A stretch of 33,257 nt of DNA, taken from positions 1-33,257 of the forward strand of contig JAFLCP010000086.1 of NCBI GenBank assembly GCA_017303505.1. Direction: 5' to 3'. The notes below the pieces were generated by a model. It did no database searches. It was not told the DNA's origin and saw only the letters and a program-made list of their open reading frames with translations. Origin of the DNA: Planctomycetota bacterium. GTDB taxonomy: Bacteria; Planctomycetota; Planctomycetia; Pirellulales; Pirellulaceae. A program made the translations under genes and the position numbers. Positions within the stretch are counted from its first letter, which is position 1. Each line of letters begins with the position of its first letter. Positions 21,646 to 30,548 of this stretch are shown here, piece after piece.

Positions 21646-23148
21646 ATGCACTCGTTTGATACTCCGAGTTCGACCACTTCCGATAACGAATCGAAAGGAG
21701 CTTGGTGGAAACTGCTCACCCGATACCACTGGTTTGTTTTAGCAGTGGCCGCCTTGGGTTGGCTCTTCGATTGCCTCGATCAACAGCTGTTCATTCTGGC
21801 CCGCCCTGCCGCTATGGCCGAGTTGGTGCCCGAACGCGAAGGTGTGTCTCAAAAGGCCATCGAAGATGAACGAAAACTAGCTGGTGACATTTCCACATCG
21901 ATCTTTATCGCAGGCTGGGCATTAGGGGGACTCGTTTTCGGAATGTTGGGGGATCAACTGGGTCGCGCGAAGACCATGATGATCACCATTTTGTTGTACT
22001 CTTTGTTCACCGGCTTAAGTTCTTTTGCGACCGGTGTGTGGGACTTTGCGCTCTACAGATTCTTAACAGGCTTAGGTGTCGGTGGTGAGTTCGCTGTCGG
22101 CGTTGCCCTTGTCGCGGAAGTGATGCCGAACGCTGCTCGCCCCTATACACTCGGATTATTACAAGCGCTTTCTGCGGTGGGCAATGTTACCGCAGCGTTC
22201 ATCAATCTCGGCTTAGGCCTAGCAGCCGAAGAAGGTCTTGCCTGGAGCCCTTGGCGCATCATGTTCCTCATCGGTGCCCTCCCAGCCCTGTTGGCACTTG
22301 TCATTCGCCGCAATTTGAAAGAACCAGAAGCTTGGCAAAAAGCCCAAGAACAGAAAGGAACTAAAAAGCAACTCGGCTCGTACACCGAACTCTTTGCCAA
22401 CCCAACCTATCGAAAACATGCTCTGTTGGGTCTAATGCTCGGCTGCTCAGGCATCATCGGCTTGTGGTCTGTAGGCTTTTATACCCCTGACCTCATTCGA
22501 GCGGTTCAAACACCTTCCGTCCGAGAAGATGTTTTGAATCAGCTATCGGCAAACCATAGTAAAGAAACGATCGAACGCGTGAAGTTGGTAATCACTAATG
22601 TAGAGAACCCGCCGACGCTCAATGAAGAAGAAAGGCAAGTACAACTAGAAGCGGAAAAACGCATCAAAGGACGACTCACTCGCTGGCAAAGTTACACTTC
22701 GCTGATGATCAACGTCGGTGCGTTTTTGGGAATGTTTGGTTTTGGCGCGTTGGCACAGCGAGTCGGTCGTCGCCCTGCATTTGCCGTTTGTTTCGTGGCA
22801 GCTTTCGTCAGCACAGTAACCGTGTTCTACACACTCAAAGAACTCTGGCAAATCTTCTTGTTGGTCCCCATCATGGGCTTCTGTCAGCTCAGTCTCTTTG
22901 CGGGCTACGCGATCTACTTCCCTGAATTATTCCCAACCCGATTGCGTTCTACGGGAACAAGTTTCTGCTACAACGTTGGACGATTTGTGGCAGCTTGCGG
23001 TCCACTTATCAAGATTGCCCTTGATCGCATGTATTCAGGCCCTGACGAAGGTCGCTGGACGGGCATCACGATGAGCTTCATCTTTTTGCTCGGGCTCTTC
23101 ATTCTTCCCTTTTTGCCTGAAACCAAAGGCAAACCTCTCCCCGAGTAA
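21646..23148 (+). CDS. Major facilitator superfamily transporter
   Basis: A 500-residue inner-membrane protein with about 12 predicted spans, paralogous to the divergent neighbour. It shares FDCLDQQLFILARPA near the N-terminus, a GDQLGRAKTM motif A, GLGVGGEFAVGVALVAEVMP and the end PETKGKPLPE. An extracytoplasmic or cytoplasmic insertion (QLSANHSKETIERVKL) lies after span 7. The start ATG has AAGGTG about 6 nt upstream. It ends 3 bp from the convergent SLC13 gene. The substrate is not determined; sialic acid, sugar-acid or dicarboxylate uptake are candidates by family. Confidence 0.88.
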   Translation: MHSFDTPSSTTSDNESKGAWWKLLTRYHWFVLAVAALGWLFDCLDQQLFILARPAAMAELVPEREGVSQKAIEDERKLAGDISTSIFIAGWALGGLVFGMLGDQLGRAKTMMITILLYSLFTGLSSFATGVWDFALYRFLTGLGVGGEFAVGVALVAEVMPNAARPYTLGLLQALSAVGNVTAAFINLGLGLAAEEGLAWSPWRIMFLIGALPALLALVIRRNLKEPEAWQKAQEQKGTKKQLGSYTELFANPTYRKHALLGLMLGCSGIIGLWSVGFYTPDLIRAVQTPSVREDVLNQLSANHSKETIERVKLVITNVENPPTLNEEERQVQLEAEKRIKGRLTRWQSYTSLMINVGAFLGMFGFGALAQRVGRRPAFAVCFVAAFVSTVTVFYTLKELWQIFLLVPIMGFCQLSLFAGYAIYFPELFPTRLRSTGTSFCYNVGRFVAACGPLIKIALDRMYSGPDEGRWTGITMSFIFLLGLFILPFLPETKGKPLPE

Positions 23149-23151
23149 ACC

Positions 23152-24831
23152 TCACGCTAACCACCGAACGCTCAGCGCCACAATCGCTGAACTGATGAGA
23201 TTGAGGATCAGGCCCACTCGCAACATCTGCTGTTGCGAGATGCGGCCGGTTCCAAACACAATCGCGTTAGGGGGAGTTGCAACGGGCAACATAAATCCGC
23301 AACTGGCAGCCAAGGTCGCAGCGATCACCAGTTGCTTGGGTGAGCCATCGATCGCCATCGCCATCGCAAAAATCACCGGCGTAAATGCCGTCGCGATGGC
23401 CACATTGCTCGCCATCTCCGAAAGAAACACAATCGAAAGAACAATCGCTAATAACATCCAACCGATCGGCCAACCGCGAAGGATACCTAAGCCAACTTCC
23501 ATCTCTTGTACCAATCCACTGCTTTGCATGGCAGCAGCTAAGCTCAAACCACCTCCAAAGATCAACAAGACACCCCACGGCAACTGAGTGAGCGCATGCC
23601 AATCGATTAAGAACTTTCCATTCCGCCAGTTCGCGGGAACAATGAACAACAACATCGCACCGACCATCGAAATTACAGTATCATCGATTCGCTGCATCAA
23701 CGCCCCAAACGACCCCACCGCCACCGATTGAATAGGGCCACGGAAAATCCACGCACTAGCTGTCAACAAAAAGATGATGAGCACAGCCCATTCTTCATAA
23801 CGCATCTTACCCAATTTGGTCCACTCATTCTTCAGTGAACTTGCCGCTTCACTCGATGATGCTTTGAAGCCTTGTCCAAAATAAAGCAAGAGCACAATCC
23901 AAGTGGCCAGGAGAGTCAACAAGGCAATCGGTCCGGCGATCATCAGCCAAGACAAGAAAGTAATTTCGATACCATGCTGCTTGAGCACATTGAGAGCCAC
24001 GCCATTGGTGGGCGTGCCAATCGTGGTCGCCATTCCCCCAATCGTGGCCGCGTATGCGATCGACAGCAGCAACATACTCGCCGTACCACTTGTACCTTTC
24101 GCGGCCTGTGGAGTCTTTGCATCCGACTCGTCACCCCCATCCAGCCAACGGCAAATCCCTAAAGCAATTGGCAACATGATCGTTGTTGCCGCCGTGTTGC
24201 TGATCCACATACTTAAGATGGCCGTTGCCAACATCATCCCCAACAGAATGCTCGCGCCCGAAGTCCCCAACAACATCATCAAGCCGATTGCAAAGCGGCG
24301 ATGCAAACCCCAACGTTCGACACCTAAGGCGAGAATGAAACCACCCATATACAAGAAGATGTTGGCATCACCATAAGGCGCGGTAACCGTTTGAATCAAC
24401 GACGTCTTCTGCGTGGGCTTCAACTCGCGCCACGGCACATCACGATCTTGTACCGTACCATCAGCCGCCGTGAGCTGAATGCGAGCTTGTGGTCCGTTCA
24501 CTTCAAGCACTCGAGCCAGAACTACGACATCTTTCGTAGACTGAGAACTTTGCGTTTTCCATTCCACAGCTTGCCCGACGCGAGGTGGACCGGAATCGAG
24601 CCCAAGGATTGGGAACAGAATGATGGGAAGCAGTGCGGTAGCTGGCAATGGTATCGCTTCGGTGATCCACCAAGTAGCCATCCACACGCCTACTGCAGCA
24701 GTGATCGACGCGCTATGGGGCCAATTGGAAGCCGTTAGAAAATAGACGATCGCTGCCAGCGATGGCCCTAAGATCAAAGCGCTAGATCGCAGCCAGGGAT
24801 TGGATTGTGCATCACCATCTTCTGCCGCCAT
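23152..24831 (-). CDS. SLC13/DASS-family anion transporter
   Basis: A 559-residue inner-membrane protein. The divalent anion:sodium symporter signatures are present: the two SNT-type motifs MWISNTAATTIMLP and SEMASNVAIATAFTP, and the paired TIGTPTNGVAL and VATPPNAIVFG hairpin ends. The family carries di- or tricarboxylates, or sulfate, with Na+. After the third span (LLPIILFPILGLD) an insert of about 65 residues (VGQAVEWKTQSSQSTKD... to ...TQKTSLIQTVTAPYGD) replaces the usual ~10-residue loop and contains strand-like repeats. ATG at 24829-24831 is chosen; a GTG three codons earlier is possible. Confidence 0.88.
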   Translation of the reverse strand: MAAEDGDAQSNPWLRSSALILGPSLAAIVYFLTASNWPHSASITAAVGVWMATWWITEAIPLPATALLPIILFPILGLDSGPPRVGQAVEWKTQSSQSTKDVVVLARVLEVNGPQARIQLTAADGTVQDRDVPWRELKPTQKTSLIQTVTAPYGDANIFLYMGGFILALGVERWGLHRRFAIGLMMLLGTSGASILLGMMLATAILSMWISNTAATTIMLPIALGICRWLDGGDESDAKTPQAAKGTSGTASMLLLSIAYAATIGGMATTIGTPTNGVALNVLKQHGIEITFLSWLMIAGPIALLTLLATWIVLLLYFGQGFKASSSEAASSLKNEWTKLGKMRYEEWAVLIIFLLTASAWIFRGPIQSVAVGSFGALMQRIDDTVISMVGAMLLFIVPANWRNGKFLIDWHALTQLPWGVLLIFGGGLSLAAAMQSSGLVQEMEVGLGILRGWPIGWMLLAIVLSIVFLSEMASNVAIATAFTPVIFAMAMAIDGSPKQLVIAATLAASCGFMLPVATPPNAIVFGTGRISQQQMLRVGLILNLISSAIVALSVRWLA

Positions 24832-24903
24832 TGTTTTCACAACCCCAAGTACATCGACAGAGTCCGGGAGATTTCAATATGGTAAGCGACTTATAACCGC
24901 ATC

Positions 24904-25980
24904 TTAATCTGGCAATACTTCGCTAAAAAGGCGAATCCAGTTGCCGTACATGATCGCGGTGATCGCTTCTTGACTATAACCACGCTTGGATAACAGTTCA
25001 GGAATCCTCTGCAAGTGCGCGATGCTTTGCACATCCACTGGAGTTTGCTCGAAACCATATCCGCCGTCAAGATCGCTCCCAATCCCAGCATGAAGATGAT
25101 TGCCGGCTAGCTGACAGACATGGTCGATGTTATCCACGACACGATCCAAGGTGACTTCGGGCTTGCTCACGCCGCGCACCCAACCAGGCTGGAGCATAAT
25201 GGCATCGAGAGCTGCGCCGATCACACCTTGGCGTGAAATGACATGCTTGAGTTGAGCGTCCGAAAATTGTCGCTGCCAATCGCAGAACTTGCGGGCATTT
25301 TGATGGCTCGCCAACACGCGACCATCATACAGATCCGCAACTTGCCAAAAGGCTCGATCCGACAAATGCGTCATATCTAGGGCCATCGGCAGGCCCCGAA
25401 TATGTTCAAGCAGAGTCACCGCTTCGCTCGTTAAACCCACTTCGCTTTTTGTTCCACCACCATAGCGATTGGTTCCATAATGCGTGATGCCAATCGCACG
25501 TAACCCATGATCATACCACTCCGAAATCATTTCAGGCTCAAGGACAGCATCACCACATTCCATGCTTAAAATGAATCCGAACGGCAAGCTCTCCGTCGTG
25601 CCGTTTTTCATCGCCACATGACAGGCACTCACATGACTTGCCAAATCACTTTTCGTCTTAATCATCTTTACCCAACCGCGCCGTTCCATCGCTCGATAGT
25701 AGGCAAGATGAGCATGAGCTATCGCGTAACAGGCTTCGTAGGTAATGTAACCAAAGGAATGATTGACTTGCGGTTCTTGACGAGCCAACAGGGTGGCGAT
25801 CCCGATATGCACATCACCTTTTTTCATTTCGGGAAAGGTAATGGTCGCATTTCCGCGTCCCGGATCGGTCATACCCAACACTCGCTCCTGAACCTGCAAA
25901 TCCTCCAAGCTGGTACGAAGATCGCGATTCCAATCGACACCGTTAAGGGCGAGATCCAGATGAGCGTCGAAGAGCAACAT
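24904..25980 (-). CDS. Membrane dipeptidase-like peptidase M19
   Basis: A 358-residue soluble amidohydrolase-fold enzyme if started at ATG 25978-25980 (MLLFDAHLDLALNG). The frame opens 26 codons earlier at 26058, but that extension has no signal peptide and the conserved start is LLFDAHLD. Zinc ligands of the M19 family are seen: H7 and D9 (DAHLD), the bridging E (SMECGD), H in MTHLSD, H in ASHQNARK, and the IGSDLDGG motif. It should hydrolyse dipeptides, including D-amino-acid or beta-lactam-like bonds. The neighbouring transporter may supply substrates, but they are not clearly co-transcribed. Confidence 0.85.
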   Translation of the reverse strand: MLLFDAHLDLALNGVDWNRDLRTSLEDLQVQERVLGMTDPGRGNATITFPEMKKGDVHIGIATLLARQEPQVNHSFGYITYEACYAIAHAHLAYYRAMERRGWVKMIKTKSDLASHVSACHVAMKNGTTESLPFGFILSMECGDAVLEPEMISEWYDHGLRAIGITHYGTNRYGGGTKSEVGLTSEAVTLLEHIRGLPMALDMTHLSDRAFWQVADLYDGRVLASHQNARKFCDWQRQFSDAQLKHVISRQGVIGAALDAIMLQPGWVRGVSKPEVTLDRVVDNIDHVCQLAGNHLHAGIGSDLDGGYGFEQTPVDVQSIAHLQRIPELLSKRGYSQEAITAIMYGNWIRLFSEVLPD

Positions 25981-26112
25981 AAATGAGTCTTTTACGGAAA
26001 AAATAGGCAGGATACGAGAAGGCTCTTTTGGGGGAGGGTAAGTATCGTCTGCCAACATTCCGGCTGCAAGATGGGAAGAAAGAGAAAAATGGCAACCTTT
26101 GCGGCCCTAGGG

Positions 26113-26430
26113 CGTCGTAGCGCCTACTTCGTACGTCGTAATTCGTCGTCGTGATCGTAATTCGTCTTCGATTCGACGCGATTCGAGGACGAGGACGATA
26201 ACGAGCACGACGACCGCTGCGCTGATTACGAAGTACGAAGTAGGAGCTACGAACTTGGCCGCCGAAACTTTTTGTTACACGAGAGTTTCTCTCCTACCGC
26301 TTGTTCGATGAGCCGGCGATCGTCTTCGTGATCGTAATTCGTCTTCGATTCGACGCGATCCGTAGACGAGGACGAGGACGAGTACGAAGACCACTGCGCT
26401 GAGTACGAAGTACGAAGTAGGAGCTACGAA
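26113..26430. repeat. Composite palindromic repeat, copy 1
   Basis: Two imperfect-palindrome halves with inverted ends: CGTAGCGCCTACTTCGTACG on the left and CGAAGTAGGAGCTACGAA on the right, joined by a GAAACTTTTTGTTACACGAG linker. The interior is a GACGAGGACGAG/CGTCGTCGTGATCG tract. Frames across it are simple-sequence artefacts. Confidence 0.8.
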
Positions 26431-26483
26431 CGGATCGCAATAACGAACGTAAGAAAATCGATTCTCCAGCCCGTCTTTTTTCT

Positions 26484-26882
26484 TCAGTATTTCCAAGCCG
26501 CGTTTTGCAGTACCACCCGATAGCCATCGGGATCCTCGAAGGTTTTTCCTTCATTATCCCAATAGGGGTTCTGCGATTTCACCGGCAGGTAGCCGGCGGC
26601 AATCATTCGCTCTATGGCAGCTTGCCATAACGCAAATTCGGGAAGATAAAACACAAGCAAATGATCCTGCGTCGGTGCATCACCTACATGATGACCACGT
26701 TGAGTCGTGAACTCAAGATGATACGGCGATCCTGACTGCCCCAGCATGACTCCATCAAAACCCTCATGATCTTCAAAGGAACCAAGGACGCTCATCCCAA
26801 GCCCCTCGACATAGAACCTCACCACTTCGTCCAATCGATCCGTTGGGCGAGCCACACGCAGGGTAGTATTCGGAAGCAGCAT
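26484..26882 (-). CDS. VOC-superfamily (glyoxalase-like) protein
   Basis: A 132-residue protein starting MLLPNTTLRVARPTDR. It shows the paired beta-alpha-beta-beta-beta layout of the vicinal oxygen chelate superfamily: DRLDEVVRFYVEGLGM in the first half, a YHLEFTTQRGH strand bearing the metal-ligand-type His and Glu, and ERMIAAGYLPVKS then FEDPDGYRVVLQNA in the second. It is closest in feel to the YycE-type subgroup. The reaction is unknown; members range from glyoxalase I to antibiotic-binding proteins. The stop lies 53 nt from repeat copy 1. Confidence 0.85.
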   Translation of the reverse strand: MLLPNTTLRVARPTDRLDEVVRFYVEGLGMSVLGSFEDHEGFDGVMLGQSGSPYHLEFTTQRGHHVGDAPTQDHLLVFYLPEFALWQAAIERMIAAGYLPVKSQNPYWDNEGKTFEDPDGYRVVLQNAAWKY

Positions 26883-26914
26883 CTATCGCTTGACTCTCAA
26901 CTTAAAATCGGTGT

Positions 26915-27376
26915 CTACTTCTCTCGCTTGGCAGGCAGAATGCGAAAGTCTTGCCAGCGACTGATATTGAAAAAGTACTGATTGGGAATAGTCTTGTGAA
27001 GCGTGAGCTTTCCTGTCGCTACGATCTCAGTACCAGGTTTAATCGCATTCTCTTGATAGGCCGACATTTGAAGACGATCAAGTACGTTGGCGAGTTCATC
27101 GATTACCCACACGGAAAGCAAATTCTTTTGTGATCCTTTCTCGGTCTCGATGGCAAACTTGGGGGCTTGCCCTGGCTCTCTAAATTGGGAAATGCCAGTG
27201 AGTTCAGTCACCTTGAACCGGAGCGTGACAGTTTCGCCGTCAAGTTTGGGCTCTAGCTCTCCGATGAGAAAGGGTTCTGCTGCATCCTCAATCGCACTGG
27301 GGGCTGTCTGACCAACAGCAATTCCCATCCAACCCAGAGCGAAAAACGTCATGGCAAGAAGAGCTATTTTTCTCAT
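26915..27376 (-). CDS. Secreted hypothetical protein
   Basis: A 153-residue protein with a Sec signal peptide (MRKIALLAMTFFALGW to about residue 22, cleavage near VGQTA). The mature part is beta-rich: ETVTLRFKVTELTG, PKFAIETEKGSQ, GTEIVATGKLTLHKT, NQYFFNISRWQDF, in the pattern of a small OB-like domain of the type found in nucleic-acid or ligand binding periplasmic proteins. The exact family is not recognised. Start ATG is preceded by AGGA at about 8 nt. It lies 32 nt upstream of the VOC gene, so a two-gene operon is likely. Confidence 0.75.
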   Translation of the reverse strand: MRKIALLAMTFFALGWMGIAVGQTAPSAIEDAAEPFLIGELEPKLDGETVTLRFKVTELTGISQFREPGQAPKFAIETEKGSQKNLLSVWVIDELANVLDRLQMSAYQENAIKPGTEIVATGKLTLHKTIPNQYFFNISRWQDFRILPAKREK

Positions 27377-27504
27377 CGGTCTGATCCTGGTTTCTCTGGT
27401 TGAATTGATCTGAAAAAAATCATTTCCATTCGATCACTGCGGCACGACAACGGCTCCAACAGCAGCTTCACTTCATCTCGAATCGCTCTGCTAACACATA
27501 AACT

Positions 27505-28269
27505 TTAGGCTGGCTGCATCGAGTTGATTGAGCGTGCAATTTCAACTGCGTTGCTCGCATAAAATGCGGAACAGTTCAGAGCCCCAATCTCGATCACTCG
27601 CAGACCGTCGGACGATTCCGCAACATCCATGACATAACAGCGGCAGGCAGGCCCAGCATTCCGATGAGCATTTTCGGCGAAAGCAATTACCGCTTGTGGT
27701 ACTTCAGGTGATTGCGTAGGGCGATACTGACTCCCTGTGACAAATTTGCCATCCAGGATTACCAATCGCCATTCAGCGCGAATCACCTTTGGTACCGCCG
27801 CGATGACCTGCGCCGAGCCGCGAACTTGCAATAAGTGGTTTGATGTTACCCAATCGTCAAAATCCGCTACCGTTACAACCCGTCCTTCGAATGTTTTGAA
27901 GCCATCGTCGGGTCGAATAAACAGCGAGCCGACGGCTGTCATTCCATCCAAACCCCGCCAACAAAACTCGTGAAACGATAGCTTGGTAAATGGATAGTTC
28001 AGCATCAATTCGCCAAAACGATCGGCATAGTAGGAGTAAGAGAAATCTTGAAGGTTTCCCCATACACTGACAGGCCAAGTTGATTCTAAAGCCAGCTGCG
28101 AAATCCACCACGACGATCCGCGTGGAATATCGATGCCACCCGATTCCCCAGGCGATGATGGAAGTTCGGAATGACTAAAAATTCTATGGTCGATAGAAAG
28201 TGCCTGGAGGGCATCACGCAGCGCCTTTTCTTCGGCGCGAGGGAAAACACTCTCCTCAATCAGCCACAT
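27505..28269 (-). CDS. ATP-grasp protein, R2K-type
   Basis: A 254-residue soluble protein with strong AAGGAG 6 nt before the ATG. The sequence follows the R2K clade of ATP-grasp ligases: a small N-terminal domain (MWLIEESVFPRAEEKAL), a FIRPDDGFKTFEGRVV nucleotide/phosphate-binding segment, EWRLVILDGKFVTGSQYR and the C-terminal YVMDVAESSDGLRVIEIG with the acidic metal ligands, followed by ALNCSAFYASN. R2K members ligate amines or amino acids to carboxylates or modify nucleic acids or peptides. The substrate is unknown. It stands alone between unrelated genes. Confidence 0.8.
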   Translation of the reverse strand: MWLIEESVFPRAEEKALRDALQALSIDHRIFSHSELPSSPGESGGIDIPRGSSWWISQLALESTWPVSVWGNLQDFSYSYYADRFGELMLNYPFTKLSFHEFCWRGLDGMTAVGSLFIRPDDGFKTFEGRVVTVADFDDWVTSNHLLQVRGSAQVIAAVPKVIRAEWRLVILDGKFVTGSQYRPTQSPEVPQAVIAFAENAHRNAGPACRCYVMDVAESSDGLRVIEIGALNCSAFYASNAVEIARSINSMQPA

Positions 28270-28575
28270 AGATTACTCCTTCGGCAGAACGGGAAATCGC
28301 GAATTGTTGGGAAAAGCTGTAGATAAGAAAGGGAAATCAAAAACAAAAAGAAAAAGAAGTCAGGCGTTTCTCGTCGAACAGAGAAACAGGTGGGAAGGGG
28401 AAGGAAACTACTGAGTGATAAGGCGTCGGATGCAATAGAACACGACGCTCATTCGTCAGAATAACGCTTTTGAAGCGTGAAATAAAGAAAAATTCAGATG
28501 TTTTTGGCCGCGAAGTAATCGGGTTAGTTTGAAGTACGAAAGAAACCTCGTCGACTGGAAAATTTCTGCGGTGGA
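28270..28575. other. Intergenic region
   Basis: About 300 bp with no gene. It contains an A-rich stretch (28320-28360) and, at 28530-28575, the segment GAAAGAAACCTCGTCGAC that also precedes the third copy of the composite repeat. Confidence 0.5.
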
Positions 28576-28880
28576 GTTCGTAGCTCCTACTTCGTACGTC
28601 GTAATTCGTCGTCGTGATCGTAATTCGTCGTCGGTTCGTGCAGTTCGATCACGAGCACGACGACCGCTGCGCTGATTACGAAGTACGAAGTACGAAGTAG
28701 GAGCTACGAATTCCGCCGCCGAAACTATCTGCTACACGAGAGCTTCTCTCTTACCACTTGCTCGATGGGTTGGGGATCGTCGTCGTGATCGTAATTCGTC
28801 ATCATTCCGCGTGGTTCGAGCACGAGGACGAGCACGACGACCGCTGCGCTGATTACGAAGTATGAAGTAGGAGCTACGAG
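28576..28880. repeat. Composite palindromic repeat, copy 2
   Basis: Starts GTTCGTAGCTCCTACTTCG and ends GAAGTAGGAGCTACGA; linker CCGCCGAAACTATCTGCTAC in the middle. Same structure as copies at 26113-26430 and 29486-29745. Confidence 0.8.
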
Positions 28881-28919
28881 GAATCCAATCCGTTCCGATA
28901 GCGAGCGGGCGGAGATAAC

Positions 28920-29288
28920 TCACTTCGAATAGACTTTTTGTTCTATCCAAGTCCCTACGGCATCTACTGCAACCCAAACCGTAATCACGCTAATCCCAAT
29001 CCAAACCGACGAAGTTAAGTTCATTTCCGCGAATCGCCAAGCCATCAAGAACCCTATTCCCGCGAAAGGAACCGAACGCACCATCGAACCAATCAGGAAC
29101 AAGACAACCTTAGTTGGGAACGAAATTTCATCCTCTTCAGGCAAACTGGGGGCGGGAGGCAAAGGTGATTGAGAGGAAGGCAACGACTCGAAGACTCTGG
29201 CCTCGGTAGCCAACGCCGCCGAAGTGCACGCCGAACAGAGACTCTCGCTGTTCTCAATCGGAGCGTTACAAATACGACATGGCCTCAT
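28920..29288 (-). CDS. Small membrane protein with N-terminal zinc ribbon
   Basis: A 122-residue protein. C4-C7 (CRIC) and C18-C21 (CSAC) make a four-Cys zinc ribbon at the N-terminus, followed by a Pro/Ser-rich linker (residues 34-52). Two hydrophobic segments at about residues 60-82 and 91-113 span the membrane. Zinc-ribbon plus double-span proteins of this size are common in planctomycetes, with no known function. Start ATG 29286-29288; no strong ribosome binding site. Confidence 0.75.
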   Translation of the reverse strand: MRPCRICNAPIENSESLCSACTSAALATEARVFESLPSSQSPLPPAPSLPEEDEISFPTKVVLFLIGSMVRSVPFAGIGFLMAWRFAEMNLTSSVWIGISVITVWVAVDAVGTWIEQKVYSK

Positions 29289-29485
29289 GAAACATGCGAC
29301 TCCAAGGATCTCGACCGTAATGGTACTCCGGCCATCAGGGTTTCAGTACTTCCGTCACGTTCGATTGATCTAGACTTTATAACTCTTAATCGCTTCATTA
29401 TAACGCTGGAACGAGGACGATGACCTCTGCGCTGATTACGAAGTACGAAAGAAACCTCATCTACGGGAAAATTTCAGCGGTGGGG
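29289..29485. other. Intergenic region with partial repeat
   Basis: About 200 bp without a gene. 29350-29396 resembles the segment near 13250-13295; 29405-29448 is the right arm of a composite repeat unit. Confidence 0.5.
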
Positions 29486-29745
29486 GTCGTAGCGCCTACT
29501 TCGTAAGTCGTAATTCGTCGTCGTGATCGTAATTCGTCGTCGATGCAAGCCGATTCGGGGACGAGGACGAGCACGAAGATCGCTACGCTGATTACGAAGT
29601 ACGAAGTAGGAGCTACGAACTCCGCCGCCGAAACTATCTGTTACACGAGATTTTCTCTCGTACCGCTTGTTCGATGAGCTGGGGATCGTCGTCGTGATCG
29701 TAATTCGTCATCGTTCCAAACCGATTCGATGACGAGGACGAGATC
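29486..29745. repeat. Composite palindromic repeat, copy 3 (right end truncated)
   Basis: Left end GTCGTAGCGCCTACTTCG, inner linker GCCGCCGAAACTATCTGTTA, second half broken off in the GACGAGGACGAGATCG tract. Otherwise like copies 1 and 2. Confidence 0.75.
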
Positions 29746-29801
29746 GCATCCTCTTGTCGCGATTGAGATAGGGTACCGAACTGCCCATACGCGAACCAAA
29801 A

Positions 29802-30308
29802 TCATTTCGAGATGATGCCCCAATCTGTCGGCTCCATATGGGAATGAGCTTGCTTGCGATAATAGTCTTCCACATCTTCACGAGTGTATTTCTTAGCCTT
29901 AATCTGTGCTAAGTCGTTATCTGAAAGGTAGAACTGCTCCGTAATTTCTTCTTTCGGAAACCAAGAGCCAGGTTCATAGACGATCGTCTTTCGGACGGTG
30001 TACTGATAAAAAAGGTTCACGATCGCATGACCTTTTTCGGGAACAGGAATTCTAATCCAACGATTGGCGTTAATCATCGACAAGAAACGCTCCGCCGTGT
30101 CGTCGGGTGGGTATGTTATTGTTCCATACTCATCGGTGCGTCGCGGAACCCCCGTCTCCGCCTCAATCACCGGAATCGACGCAAGCGGCTCACCATATTC
30201 GAGAAGCGTGATACGCCGCTGATTGCTACCTGGCCTCAAACATACAACAGCAACCGCGACCAGCAAGATCAAGGAACTTGCGATCAAGATATAATGGAGT
30301 GGTTTCAT
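29802..30308 (-). CDS. Membrane-anchored hypothetical protein
   Basis: A 168-residue protein. One N-terminal span (about residues 6-24, YILIASSLILLVAVAVV) acts as a signal anchor. The extracytoplasmic domain starts LRPGSNQRRITLLEYG, has an EYGTITYPPDD turn and a stretch of strands (RWIRIPVPEKGHAIVNLFYQY), and ends in a charged helical tail (TREDVEDYYRKQAHSHM). The first strand-rich part resembles carboxypeptidase-regulatory-like or transthyretin-like folds, which is only impression. AGG precedes the ATG immediately. The function is unknown. Confidence 0.7.
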   Translation of the reverse strand: MKPLHYILIASSLILLVAVAVVCLRPGSNQRRITLLEYGEPLASIPVIEAETGVPRRTDEYGTITYPPDDTAERFLSMINANRWIRIPVPEKGHAIVNLFYQYTVRKTIVYEPGSWFPKEEITEQFYLSDNDLAQIKAKKYTREDVEDYYRKQAHSHMEPTDWGIISK

Positions 30309-30548
30309 CCTACTGGCCCCAGCATGGGTTCGTAAGTTGCACTAAAGGACTTCGTTGCTAAATGCTGAACGAATTATTATGAAATGTCAAATCTTTTTTT
30401 GGGCTATCACAAACAAATGAATCTCTTATCCACTCAGTTCATATTGCCTTAGGGCCGAAGGGCTTAAGACCAAGGACCATTTGCAACAGTCCCAACCTTC
30501 ACCGCTCTGAACTCCGGAGCGCTGGAGCTACAAATGAAAGAAACCTCA
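30309..30548. other. Intergenic region
   Basis: 240 bp with no gene. CGCTC/GAGCG at about 30506-30525 is a possible stem after the stop of the large gene; GAAAGAAACCTCAC at 30537 matches the leading edge of repeat copies 2 and 3. Confidence 0.45.

Noticed and set aside
23903-24376. 157-codon plus-strand frame
   Set aside because: Antisense to the SLC13 transporter; hydrophobic composition reflects the opposite strand.
26275-26554. Small Arg-rich proteins (DELRSRRRSPAHR)
   Set aside because: Identical frames recur in all three palindromic repeats, so they are repeat artefacts.
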